Below are positions 1 to 8,629 of a stretch of DNA of 64,000 bases, one piece after another. Made by a program: the position numbers and the translations under genes. Origin of the DNA: Acidobacteriota bacterium (GTDB lineage: Bacteria > Acidobacteriota > Terriglobia > Terriglobales > Acidobacteriaceae); the NCBI GenBank assembly GCA_018268755.1, contig JAFDVW010000023.1, forward strand, positions 1 to 64,000. Direction: 5' to 3'. The notes beneath the pieces are model-generated. The model was not told where the DNA came from, ran no database searches, and was given only the letters and a program-made list of their open reading frames with translations. Each line of letters opens with the position of its first letter. Positions within the stretch are counted from its first letter, which is position 1.

Positions 1-65
1 TTCGAAAAGAAGGGATCAGGTCAGAACCACCTCTATTGTGGATCAACGCGCGGATGGGGCAAAGA

Positions 66-100
66 CAAAAAGGGCCGCGGAAGCTCCCCGCGGCCCTTCC
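66..100 (-). terminator. Rho-independent terminator of the secreted protein gene
   Basis: An 11-bp perfect inverted repeat (70-80 against 88-98, AAGGGCCGCGG and its complement) is followed, reading the minus strand, by a T-rich run (complement of 61-69). It lies just after the stop of the minus-strand gene ending at 108. Confidence 0.85.
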
Positions 101-107
101 CAGGAAA

Positions 108-893
108 TTACTTGTTCACCATGAAGCGGATGCGAGCCAGGAAGTCGCGATGTCCTTCCCGTGAAGTATAGTTCTCGATGGATCCGGGCAGCCCAGGATT
201 ATCCTGGAAGAGCCTTTCCATGGTCTTGTTCACTTTATCCATGGAAGCCGCGTCGGGCACGGTCAGGTATTCGTAGACGACGCCCATTTTGCCCTGGTGA
301 TACTCTTCGACCAGTTCCCCGTAGGAGGTGATCGTGCCGTCGGCGAGCAGCTTATCGAGTTCCGGCACAATGATCTTTTTCGTCAGCTCTATATAGTCCC
401 GCATGGAGCCCGCCTTGATTTGCCAGGTTGACCAGGTGAGGTAGCCACCCGTCGAAGCCCCGGGTTTATTGTTGTAAATCTCTCCCGCGAAAATCTGGTC
501 CCAATGTTTAGAAGCGGCTTGTACCGGCGCGCTGACCAGACCTGCCTGGGCATAGACAGCCTCCAGCGCCTTCAACAGCTTGCCCTCGGAGTTCGCGGAG
601 AACCAGGTTCCATGCGTCGGTTCGCCTTCCTGATGAATGAGGTTGCTGTAAGCTCCATAGCCTATCAATGTGCCATCCGCCACCAGCTTATCCATCACCG
701 GACGATCCTGCTCATCCAGCTTTGCGATCTCGCCCCATTGCAGGCGGGGCACGTCCCACTCGGCCACGTAGATGTATATAGGCTCCTTGCTCTGCGCAGC
801 CACTTGCGAGAGGAACGGAACAAGCAGGACCCAGACCAGACAAACGGTGACCCAAAACATAGATGCATACGTTCGCTTTTGCATATCGCCCAA
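108..893 (-). CDS. Secreted protein of two dimeric-barrel-like repeats, function unknown
   Basis: The 261-residue product starts with a short basic stretch and a hydrophobic segment (about residues 12-33, ending near VAAQS), which reads as a signal peptide, so the protein is probably periplasmic or secreted. The mature part seems to hold two related halves: about 40-115 (KLVADGTLIGYGAYS) and about 150-245 (KLLADGTITSYGELV). The repeated pattern of leader strand, LLADGTI and sYG resembles tandem ferredoxin-like alpha/beta barrel domains of the EthD/NIPSNAP type, but no catalytic residue can be named. A second ATG nine bases downstream (884) is an equally good start. The gene stands alone with its own terminator. 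The duplication is visible in the sequence; the fold is inferred. Confidence 0.8.
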   Translation of the reverse strand: MGDMQKRTYASMFWVTVCLVWVLLVPFLSQVAAQSKEPIYIYVAEWDVPRLQWGEIAKLDEQDRPVMDKLVADGTLIGYGAYSNLIHQEGEPTHGTWFSANSEGKLLKALEAVYAQAGLVSAPVQAASKHWDQIFAGEIYNNKPGASTGGYLTWSTWQIKAGSMRDYIELTKKIIVPELDKLLADGTITSYGELVEEYHQGKMGVVYEYLTVPDAASMDKVNKTMERLFQDNPGLPGSIENYTSREGHRDFLARIRFMVNK

Positions 894-1065
894 CCTTCTG
901 CATGAAATTCCGGAGGAATGGAGCCTCCGGTAGGATGCCGGAGTTGCCCGGGGCCGGGCTCCAGCTCAGAGGAAGCGACGAAGTTCTGAAGTAGGAGTCG
1001 TGGGATTGTACCCCGAGGAGGATACATTTTTCTCTGGGCGAGAAATTTTCTTTTTCTGCCAGAAC

Positions 1066-1101
1066 ACAAAAGAAAAGGGCCGCGGGAACCCGCAGCCCTT
1101 T
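1066..1101 (-). terminator. Rho-independent terminator of the TonB-family gene
   Basis: A 12-bp stem (1075-1086 against 1089-1100) with one G-T type mismatch and a 2-nt loop lies after the stop of the minus-strand gene at 1119. Reading the minus strand it is followed by TTTTCTTTTG. Its stem closely resembles the terminator at 70-98. Confidence 0.8.
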
Positions 1102-1118
1102 CTGGAAATGATCAGGAT

Positions 1119-2117
1119 TTAATAGAGGCGGAAGCTGACTTCCACATTGATCTGCACGGAAACCGGCTTGCCGTCTTTCATGGCCGGCTCAAACTTCCAA
1201 TTTTTCACCGCCTCGATGGCCTTCTCATCCAGGCCCAAACCCAGGCTGCGGGCGATGCGCACATCGCGTGGACGCCCGTCCGGCCCCACAATGAGCCACA
1301 ACACGCAAGTCCCTTGATATTTGGCTTTGCGTGCCTCTTCCGAATACTCCGGATCGGGAGTGAAGACCGCGCGCGGAGCGGAGACTCCTCCGCCTACGCG
1401 AAACACGCCGCCGCCGGTGCCTCCGCCACGGCCGGGTCCATAACCAGGACCCTCACCAGAACCTACGCCGCCACCGCTGCCGGAACCGATTCCACCCCCG
1501 CTGCCGGTCCCATTCGAAGGCGGGCCGGAGGGCACGTGCGACATGGGATCCCCCAGGTTGGGCAGATTGTTCTGCGCCAGCTTCACTTCCGGAGGAACCA
1601 CAATGGTGGGATCCACTGCCAGTTTCGGATGCTCGTTGCGCACCACCACCATGGGTGGGGTGATCTGCTGCATGGATTGCTTGGGTAGGCGGCCCTTGGG
1701 CGCCTGGAACTTATCGCGATCGCCGCCACCGCCGCCCCCACCTACCTGCGTCTTCGAGGGCTGCAGGGTAGGGAGATCGTCAGGCGCGACCAGCGTGACT
1801 ACTTCCGGCGCTTTGGTCACTTCCTTCACCACGCGGCGGGCCAGAATGCTGGCCCCGACAATCAGGGCCAGCAGCACCACGTGCGCAGCCGTCGAACCCA
1901 ATGCCCCATTCTTGCGGTAGTTGTAGAACCCCCAGATATCTTTTACGGGAACAGGCTTGGAGGTCAGAACCAGCGGAGGCAGCTTCTTGGGAAAAAAGAA
2001 GTCATCCAGGTTTTGGAACAGAGACTTCCACAAAGACTCTTCCAGCGTGTCCTTGGGCAGGAGGAGGTTGAGCTCCGGCTCTGGTTCTACTTGAGGTTTC
2101 AAATCTTGTGTCGCCAT
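1119..2117 (-). CDS. TonB-family energy transducer-like protein
   Basis: This 332-residue protein has a cytoplasmic N-terminus of about 75 residues, one membrane segment at roughly residues 76-95 (STAAHVVLLALIVGAS), a long periplasmic linker and a C-terminal TonB domain (about 248-332). The linker contains a GGGGGGG run and a Gly/Ser-rich tract at about 198-245. The TonB domain shows the usual CVLWLIVGPDGRPRDVRI and AIEAVKNWKFEPA signatures. TonB proteins normally couple the proton-motive force to outer-membrane receptors, but in Acidobacteria many such paralogs exist and the partner is unknown. No exbB/exbD lies nearby. The long cytoplasmic N-terminus differs from classical TonB, in which only a few residues precede the membrane anchor. 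Confidence 0.88.
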   Translation of the reverse strand: MATQDLKPQVEPEPELNLLLPKDTLEESLWKSLFQNLDDFFFPKKLPPLVLTSKPVPVKDIWGFYNYRKNGALGSTAAHVVLLALIVGASILARRVVKEVTKAPEVVTLVAPDDLPTLQPSKTQVGGGGGGGDRDKFQAPKGRLPKQSMQQITPPMVVVRNEHPKLAVDPTIVVPPEVKLAQNNLPNLGDPMSHVPSGPPSNGTGSGGGIGSGSGGGVGSGEGPGYGPGRGGGTGGGVFRVGGGVSAPRAVFTPDPEYSEEARKAKYQGTCVLWLIVGPDGRPRDVRIARSLGLGLDEKAIEAVKNWKFEPAMKDGKPVSVQINVEVSFRLY

Positions 2118-2478
2118 CGGAAGACCGAATACTGTCCTTAATTCTGATGAAACTTATACTATGCCTGAATCCGCACGTCGATTACTTGTCGCACTCTAGT
2201 CTTCCAGATGCTGGTTTTGCCTGCAGCGTTGATAAAAGAATTACAATCCTAATTTTTGCAGCCCGCTACCAATTTTTAAAGTTGAACCCCTGTAACATGT
2301 TAGATGCCGGGCGCCGGAAAAAGAAAGCCCTATCTCCGGAAAATTGTACACGTTTTTGGCGGTTTTTCGAGAGTGACTTCGCAGGCCCGCCACCCTGGGG
2401 TGGGGAGCCTTTTGGGGGGCCGATGGACGTCCGTTCGCCTGCTCCCTATAATGAAAAAAATCAACCAGTTGGGAGACA
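2118..2478. other. Divergent intergenic region between the TonB gene and ileS
   Basis: The 361-base gap holds the 5' regions of two divergent genes. Apart from the ileS promoter candidate and an AT-rich patch at about 2235-2290, no RNA gene, T-box-like element or conserved ORF was recognised. Short ORFs here overlap each other on both strands and show no recognisable protein features. Confidence 0.5.
2424..2452 (+). promoter_or_regulatory. Candidate sigma-70 promoter of ileS
   Basis: A perfect TATAAT -10 box (2447-2452) is preceded by TGGACG (2424-2429) with exactly 17 bp between them. Transcription would begin about 20 bases before the ileS start, leaving a short leader. The assignment is based on consensus matching only. 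Confidence 0.6.
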
Positions 2479-5331
2479 TTGAGCCGAGTGCCGCTTGACC
2501 TGAAATCCACCATCAATCTGCCCCAAACCGATTTCTCCATGAAGGCCAACCTGGCCCACAACGAGCCCAAAATGCTCGCGCATTGGGAGGAATTGCGACT
2601 CTACGAGCGCATCCGGGAGTCGAGCCAGGGCCGTCCCACGTGGATTTTGCATGATGGCCCGCCTTATGCCAATGGGCCCATCCATCTCGGCCACGCCCTG
2701 AACAAGTGCCTGAAGGACTTTATTGTGAAGTCGAAGACCATGGCGGGATTCGACTCCCCTTACGTTCCGGGATGGGACTGCCACGGACTCCCCATCGAAA
2801 TCAAAGTAGACCAGAAGCTGGGCGGCAAGAAGCTCAAAATGCGTCCCTCCGACGTCCGCCTGGAGTGCCGTAAATACGCGGAAAAGTTCCTGGAGTTGCA
2901 GCGCGAGCAGTTCAAACGTATCGGAGTGTTCGGACGCTGGGACAAGCCTTACTCCACCATGACCCCGCAGTACGAGTCGGTGGTGCTGGACACGTTCTAT
3001 TCCTTCTACGAGCACGGATTCGTCTACAAAGGCCTGCGCGCGGTCTACTGGTGCCTGCATGACGAGACCGCGCTGGCGGAAGCGGAAGTGGAGTACGAGA
3101 ACCACACCAGCCCCACGGTGTGGGTGAAGTATGCCCTAGCGGACGATCCGGCAAAGATCGACGCGGCGCTGGCCGGCAAAAAAGCTTCCACCATCATCTG
3201 GACGACGACTCCGTGGACCCTGCCTGCGTCGATGGCGGTGGCCTTCAACCCGGACGAGGAATATGTAGCCGTCCCCAATAGCGATAGCCCGGACGAGGTC
3301 TACATTGTGGCCGCGCGCCTGGCGGAGCGCGTGCAGCAGGACGTAAAAAACACCCTGCACCTCGATCCCGGTGCGGCAGTGGCCCGCTTCCCCGGCCGCC
3401 AGCTGGAACGGCTGAATTTTCAGCATCCCTTCCTCGAGCGCAAGGTCCTGGGCGTTCTCGCCGACTACGTCACCATGGACACCGGTACCGGCGTGGTGCA
3501 CACCGCCCCCTCGCACGGGCAGGAAGACTTCGTCACCGGCGTGAAATACGGCCTCGACGCGACCAGCAACGTGGACGGCAAGGGCATCCTGCGCAACGGA
3601 CTGCCGGAATACGATGGGCTCACGGTGTGGAAGGCGAATGCGCCCATCATTGAGCTGCTGCAGAAACGCGGCGTGCTGTTGCACACCGAGAAGATTGAGC
3701 ACTCCTATCCGCACTGTTGGCGCTGCCACAATCCGGTGATCTTCCGCGCCACCGAGCAATGGTTCATTTCCATGGAAACGCCCATGCCGGACGGCAAGGG
3801 CGGCACGTTGCGCAGCCGCACGCTGGAGGCAATCAAGAAAGTGAAGTGGGACCCGGCGTGGGGTGAAGAACGCATCTCCAACATGATCGCCACGCGGCCC
3901 GACTGGTGCATCTCGCGGCAACGTATCTGGGGTGTGCCCATCGCGGTGTTCCTGTGTGAAGGCTGCGGCAAACCGCTGAATGATCCCGCGATCAACCGCA
4001 AAGTGGTCGGCCTGTTTGCCAAATCGGGAGCCGATGCCTGGTACACGCCCGAAGCCGATACGCTGCTGCCGGCTGGCACTCTGTGCCCGCACTGCAGCGG
4101 GACAAAATTCAAGAAGGAAATGGACATCATCGACGTGTGGTTTGAGTCCGGATCGAGCCACGCCGCCGTGCTGGGCCATGAACCAAACCTGCCCTGGCCT
4201 GCCGACCTTTACACCGAAGGCGGCGACCAGCATCGGGGATGGTTCCACTCTTCCCTGCTCTGTGCCATGGGTACACGGGGAGAGGCACCCTATCGCATGG
4301 TGGCCACCAGCGGCTGGACGCTCGACGAGCAGGGCCGCGCCATGTCGAAATCGCTGGGCAACGTGGTGGATCCGGTGGATATCGCCGGCCGCCTGGGCGG
4401 AGAAATCGTCCGCTTGTGGGTGGCGTCGGTCGACTTCCGCGAGGACGTGACCTGCTCAGAACACCTGATGCAGCGCGTGGCGGAGAACTACCGCAAGATC
4501 CGCAACACCTTCCGCTACATACTGGGCAACCTGCACGGCTTCGATCCGGAGAAAAACGCGGTCGCCTTCGCCGACCTCGAATCCATCGACCAATACATGC
4601 TGCGTCAGACCTGCGCGTTGGCTGCGGACATCCGCCGCTGGTATGACGAATTTGAGTTCCACAAGATTTACCAGCGGGTAAACCACTTCTGCGTAGTGGA
4701 GCTGAGCGCGTTTTATTTTGATGTTCTGAAAGACCGCCTCTACACCTATGCTCCCAATGCCAAAGGACGGCGGGCGGCGCAAACCACCATCTGGCATATC
4801 GGCAATGCGCTGGCCCGGCTGCTGGCGCCCATCACCAGCTTCACCAGTGACGAGTTCTGGCGCTATCTCCCGGGCAGCGCCGCTCGCGGGGCCAGTGTGC
4901 ACGTCACGCAGTTCCCCAGCTTCGGCGACATTCTGGGCGCCGACGTGCCCTTGGAGGATACAAAGCAGAAGGAAGACTGGACCACTCTGCACGCGGTGCG
5001 CGACGAAGTATTGAAAGCGCTTGAGGAAGCCCGCACCCAGAAGCTGATCGGCGGCGGCCTGGAGGCAAAAGTCACGGTGAGCGCGGCCGATCCCGTGTAC
5101 TCGGTGCTGAAGCGCTACGAACCGCAGTTACGCTATCTGTTCATCGTCTCCGCGGCCACTTTGACCCAGGAGGCGCAAGCGGGCGGGGGAATCAAAGTGG
5201 AGGTGGGCAAGGCCGACGGCCAAAAATGCGAACGCTGCTGGAATTACTCCACCCACGTGGGCGAGGACGCAATCTATCCCACGGTGTGCGAACGCTGCAG
5301 CGCCGTTCTGAAGGAAATTGAGGGCCGGTAG
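2479..5331 (+). CDS. ileS: Isoleucine--tRNA ligase
   Basis: The 950-residue class Ia aminoacyl-tRNA synthetase charges tRNA-Ile with isoleucine in the cytoplasm. The HIGH motif appears as HLGH at about residues 69-72, the KMSKS loop as AMSKS at about 620-625, and the large CP1 editing domain lies between them (WTTTPWTLPAS and later MDTGTGVVHTAPSHG). The C-terminus carries a zinc finger (CERCWNY then CERC, from about residue 917), typical of bacterial IleS. The length is normal. The reported start is TTG at 2479; an in-frame GTG at 2488 is a strong alternative, because the GGGAG at 2471-2475 is too close to the TTG and a little far from the GTG. lspA follows 102 bases downstream. Confidence 0.97.
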   Translation: MSRVPLDLKSTINLPQTDFSMKANLAHNEPKMLAHWEELRLYERIRESSQGRPTWILHDGPPYANGPIHLGHALNKCLKDFIVKSKTMAGFDSPYVPGWDCHGLPIEIKVDQKLGGKKLKMRPSDVRLECRKYAEKFLELQREQFKRIGVFGRWDKPYSTMTPQYESVVLDTFYSFYEHGFVYKGLRAVYWCLHDETALAEAEVEYENHTSPTVWVKYALADDPAKIDAALAGKKASTIIWTTTPWTLPASMAVAFNPDEEYVAVPNSDSPDEVYIVAARLAERVQQDVKNTLHLDPGAAVARFPGRQLERLNFQHPFLERKVLGVLADYVTMDTGTGVVHTAPSHGQEDFVTGVKYGLDATSNVDGKGILRNGLPEYDGLTVWKANAPIIELLQKRGVLLHTEKIEHSYPHCWRCHNPVIFRATEQWFISMETPMPDGKGGTLRSRTLEAIKKVKWDPAWGEERISNMIATRPDWCISRQRIWGVPIAVFLCEGCGKPLNDPAINRKVVGLFAKSGADAWYTPEADTLLPAGTLCPHCSGTKFKKEMDIIDVWFESGSSHAAVLGHEPNLPWPADLYTEGGDQHRGWFHSSLLCAMGTRGEAPYRMVATSGWTLDEQGRAMSKSLGNVVDPVDIAGRLGGEIVRLWVASVDFREDVTCSEHLMQRVAENYRKIRNTFRYILGNLHGFDPEKNAVAFADLESIDQYMLRQTCALAADIRRWYDEFEFHKIYQRVNHFCVVELSAFYFDVLKDRLYTYAPNAKGRRAAQTTIWHIGNALARLLAPITSFTSDEFWRYLPGSAARGASVHVTQFPSFGDILGADVPLEDTKQKEDWTTLHAVRDEVLKALEEARTQKLIGGGLEAKVTVSAADPVYSVLKRYEPQLRYLFIVSAATLTQEAQAGGGIKVEVGKADGQKCERCWNYSTHVGEDAIYPTVCERCSAVLKEIEGR

Positions 5332-5433
5332 GCGCGGGGCGATCTTGTGCTCGACAGAATGCATCTATGGGACTAGGAGATTCGGGCCGGCCTCTGCCGC
5401 CCGGCTCTGTTCCCAGATCCAGGGTTTGACAAA

Positions 5434-5943
5434 ATGACCGGCCACTCCGCCATGCGTAAATTTCACCTATTCATCGCCGTCTTCATCATCGCGCTGGACC
5501 GCGCGACCAAGTGGCTGATTACGCAGAAAATCGCTTTGCACGACAGCATCCCGGTGTTTCCCAGCTTCTTTCGCATTACCCATGTGGAGAACCGGGGAGC
5601 AGCCTTCGGCCTGTTCGCCGACTCGACATCCGAGTGGAAAATAGCCCTGCTGATCCTGTTCTCGGTGATTGCGCTGGTCGTGGTGTCGGCCATGCTCTGG
5701 CGCAATAGCCATACCATGACCACTACCGGCATCGGCCTGGCGCTGATTCTGGGCGGCGCCGTCGGGAATTTGTGGGACCGGCTGCTCAGCGGCAAGGTGG
5801 TGGACTTTCTGCTGTTCTATGTAGGCGAATACCAATGGCCGGCGTTTAACGTCGCCGACAGCGCCATCGTGGTAGGCGCAGCCCTGCTGGTGGTGGAAAT
5901 CCTCTTCGTCAAAACGGAGCCGGAAAAGAGTCCCAACTCTTAG
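5434..5943 (+). CDS. lspA: Lipoprotein signal peptidase (signal peptidase II)
   Basis: This 169-residue inner-membrane aspartic protease removes signal peptides from prolipoproteins after diacylglyceryl transfer. It has the expected four membrane segments (about residues 10-28, 68-88, 98-113 and 138-160). The two catalytic aspartates sit in KVVDFL (D124) and FNVADSAI (D142), and the conserved NRGAAFG and GNLWDR motifs are present. Position downstream of ileS is the common bacterial order. An ATG at 5452 (residue 7) is another possible start; neither has a clear Shine-Dalgarno sequence. Confidence 0.96.
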   Translation: MTGHSAMRKFHLFIAVFIIALDRATKWLITQKIALHDSIPVFPSFFRITHVENRGAAFGLFADSTSEWKIALLILFSVIALVVVSAMLWRNSHTMTTTGIGLALILGGAVGNLWDRLLSGKVVDFLLFYVGEYQWPAFNVADSAIVVGAALLVVEILFVKTEPEKSPNS

Positions 5944-5970
5944 GTTTCGTCCGCGGATTCACGTCCCCAT

Positions 5971-6092
5971 GTCATGCTGAGCGGAGCGCACCCGCAGTCG
6001 ATGCATCCCTACCCTGCATGTTTTTACTGCTATAGGGATTCCTCGACTGTGTTGCCCTTCGCCAAGCGAAGGGCAGCTTCGCTCGGAATGAC
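5971..6092. repeat. Palindromic dispersed repeat, copy 1
   Basis: This non-coding unit is itself a long imperfect inverted repeat. It opens with GTCATGCTGAGCGGAGC and closes with GCTTCGCTCGGAATGAC, with the inner pair GCATCCCTA and TAGGGATTC. The outermost 11 bases form a perfect inverted repeat (5965-5975 against 6088-6098). The same architecture recurs at 6142-6278 and 11379-11613. The surrounding gap 5944-6326 contains nothing else except CACGGAT-type fragments at about 5950-5963, 6119-6126 and 6297-6315. Confidence 0.75.
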
Positions 6093-6141
6093 ATGGGGGA
6101 ATGCACATTCTCAGGGATTCCCACGGATTACAAATCTTAAT

Positions 6142-6278
6142 GTCATGCTGAGCGGAGCGCGGGCAAGCGGAGCCCGCGCGCAGTCGAAGCATCCCTACCC
6201 GCATGCTTTTACTGCCGTAGGGATTCCTCGACTGTGTTGCCCTTCGCCAAGCGAAGGGCAGCTTCGCTCGGAATGACA
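6142..6278. repeat. Palindromic dispersed repeat, copy 2
   Basis: A second copy of the unit at 5971-6092 in the same orientation, separated from it by about 50 bases. It has an extra GC-rich stretch (GGGCAAGCGGAGCCCGCGC) in the left half. The right half, from TAGGGATTCCTCGACTGTG to GGAATGAC, is nearly identical to copy 1. Confidence 0.75.
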
Positions 6279-6326
6279 GTAGGTTTCTAATGGCGAAAAT
6301 CCGCGTCATCCGTGGCCAGAATTTTT

Positions 6327-8624
6327 CTACGGCGCGCCGTACAGCTGACGATAGACGCTGGCATTGCGCAGGATGGCCTGCACATACTCGCGGGTCTCGG
6401 TGAAGGGTATGGACTCGACGAATTCCTGCGGGTCGCGGTACTTGCCATCGCCCAACCAGTCGTCCACACGATTGGAACCGGCGTTATAGGCGGCGAGGGC
6501 ATATTCGAAGGCGCCGAATTTATCCACCATCTGGCGAAAGTAGCGTGTCCCCAATTGCAGATTGACGGCCGGGACAAACAACTGCTGATTGGTAAAGTGG
6601 CGCAACTTTTCCTGTTTGGCCACGCCATGCCCCACTTTGGGCAACAACTGCATCAGTCCTACCGCGTTGGCGCGAGAGACAGCATTGGGATTGAACTCAG
6701 ACTCCTGGCGAATCAGTGAAGCCACCAGGTAGGGATCGAGGGCGTTGGCCGACGAAAATCGTTTCAGGTCCGCCCAGAAGGGCTTAGGAAAAAGGGCTTC
6801 CCAGTAGGGGCGCGGCAGGCTGGAGATATCCAGCGCAAAGTAGTTGGGAACGGCCCGCTTGAGGGTCTCGATGCCCATGGCGTAATTGCCCGCGTCCTGA
6901 TAAAGGCGGGCGGTCTCCGCCGGCACCCAGCTTCCCTTATCCTGCTGCGCGGCGGCTTGCAACTCGCGCACGGCAAACTCCACCAGCGATCCGTTCTCCA
7001 GGAGCAACGCCTTCTGCAGACGCAAATTGTCGGAGGGGACCGGATCCAGCGTCGTGCGCGCATTGGCGCTGATGGGGGGAATGCGGTCCAGCAGGGCCAC
7101 CGGCACCGCTTCCGCAGGCGCAAGTTTGGCCAGGCGCTGGCGCGCCAGGTCGCCGTAATAGTAATTGCGAAAACGCTGCGAAACCTTGGTGTAGTAGGCG
7201 CGGGCGAGACCGGGCTGCTGCTCTTCCTCGGCCAGGCGGCCCCGCCAGTAGAGTGCCGCCGCGACCTGCGCGGAAGCCGGATAGAGGGCGATCTGCTGCT
7301 CGAAGCCTTGCCGGGCCTCCGCGGTCCGGCCCTGCCGCAAACTCAGCCAAGCCACTTTCCAGTGGGCATAGGAAGCCCGTCCGCCGTTGGGAAAGCGCTG
7401 CTGTAACTCCCGGTAAGCATCGATGGCGGGATCGTATTCCTTGCGCAGCAGGAAGATATTCCCCGCGGAAAGCAGCCCCTGCTCCATCCAGGAACTGGTG
7501 GGGGCCAGCTGGCGGAGCTGGGTCAGATTTTTTAGAAACTCATCTTCGTCGTTGGCGGCGCGGGCAATTTCGCCCAGATTGAACAGGCGTTCCGCGTTCT
7601 GCTCGGTAGAGAGGTTCGTCAGGGAGTCGAGCACCTGCCGCGAATCTTTGCTGCGGCCGGCCCGGCGCAGGGCTTCCGCGAGATCGAGCTGATAAGAAGC
7701 CCGCTCATTGGCCGGGGCGTCTCCCAACAAAGCGCGGTACTCATCGGCGGCATCGCTGTACCGCCGCCCTTTGAGCAAGAGATCGGCCCGGCTGCGGCGC
7801 TGCTCAAAACTGGCGGCCGGCATGGAGCCGTTGTTTACCTTCTTCAACTCGGCAGCAGCCAAGTCAGCTTCCATGCTGAGAGGCACAGCATAGTAGAGGT
7901 TGCTGTAAGTCGCCGCGGCTTTGGCCGTTTGTCCGGCCGCCGCGTACGCCTTTCCCAATGCAAGCTCGAGGTCGGCCCGTGGAGGCTGGCGGTCTTTCTC
8001 CAGCACAGCAATGGCATCCGCAGCGCGTTCGGCGGAGAGCAGCACATTGCCATAGAGAACATGCGCATCGCGCAACAAGAGTGAATTGGGATAGTCGGTA
8101 TCGAAACCAGCCAGCAAAGCAAGCGCATCGGCGTTCTGCCCGGCCTGCACATAAGCGCCGGCCAGATAGTAGGCGGCATAGTCGCCCAGATCGCCCGCCT
8201 GAGGCTGCGCCCGGCGCAGAGCGTCAATGGCCCGGGGATAATCACGATCCAGAGTGCGAGCATATCCGAGAACCAGCCAGGCCAGCGCGCCCGCGTCCTT
8301 CAGGGTATGACGATGGGCATAGGCCTCCACCCCGGCATACGCAGCCGGAGTACGGTCTTGCAGAAGCTGCCGCGCCATGGGCTTTAGGTCCGCGGAAGCC
8401 ACAAAGGCCTGCCGCATGCGCCGCAGGCGGGGCGAAGGCGCTTTCTTTCGGGGAACCGTTTTCTTGCCGGACAGCTGAGGCGAAGAAGACTTCTTCGCCG
8501 CTCCCGGCTTAGTGGCGGCGGAAGACTGTGCGCTCGCCGGGGAAGGACACAAGCAGAAAATTCCAACGGCCCAAAGCAAAACGAGAGTAAAAAAAGTACG
8601 CTGACGAAGCCCCACTACCCACAC
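6327..8624 (-). CDS. Periplasmic lytic transglycosylase with TPR-like superhelix (Slt70-type)
   Basis: This 765-residue exported enzyme should cleave the MurNAc-GlcNAc bond of peptidoglycan to anhydro products. It starts with GTG at 8624 and a signal peptide (about residues 8-33). About residues 65-590 form helical tetratricopeptide-like repeats (for example SASAQVAAALYWRGRLAEEE), the scaffold that wraps Slt70 enzymes. The C-terminal SLT domain (about 620-750) has the catalytic Glu in LIRQESEFNP, then GLMQLLP and ALAAYNAGSNRV. The AGGA before the GTG overlaps the stop of the upstream GAF gene (5-base gap), so the two are almost certainly co-transcribed and translationally linked. Confidence 0.92.
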   Translation of the reverse strand: MWVVGLRQRTFFTLVLLWAVGIFCLCPSPASAQSSAATKPGAAKKSSSPQLSGKKTVPRKKAPSPRLRRMRQAFVASADLKPMARQLLQDRTPAAYAGVEAYAHRHTLKDAGALAWLVLGYARTLDRDYPRAIDALRRAQPQAGDLGDYAAYYLAGAYVQAGQNADALALLAGFDTDYPNSLLLRDAHVLYGNVLLSAERAADAIAVLEKDRQPPRADLELALGKAYAAAGQTAKAAATYSNLYYAVPLSMEADLAAAELKKVNNGSMPAASFEQRRSRADLLLKGRRYSDAADEYRALLGDAPANERASYQLDLAEALRRAGRSKDSRQVLDSLTNLSTEQNAERLFNLGEIARAANDEDEFLKNLTQLRQLAPTSSWMEQGLLSAGNIFLLRKEYDPAIDAYRELQQRFPNGGRASYAHWKVAWLSLRQGRTAEARQGFEQQIALYPASAQVAAALYWRGRLAEEEQQPGLARAYYTKVSQRFRNYYYGDLARQRLAKLAPAEAVPVALLDRIPPISANARTTLDPVPSDNLRLQKALLLENGSLVEFAVRELQAAAQQDKGSWVPAETARLYQDAGNYAMGIETLKRAVPNYFALDISSLPRPYWEALFPKPFWADLKRFSSANALDPYLVASLIRQESEFNPNAVSRANAVGLMQLLPKVGHGVAKQEKLRHFTNQQLFVPAVNLQLGTRYFRQMVDKFGAFEYALAAYNAGSNRVDDWLGDGKYRDPQEFVESIPFTETREYVQAILRNASVYRQLYGAP

Positions 8625-8629
8625 CTGTC

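Noticed and set aside
3136..4248. 370-residue minus-strand ORF inside ileS
   Set aside because: Antisense to a conserved gene with all catalytic motifs; no independent evidence of coding.
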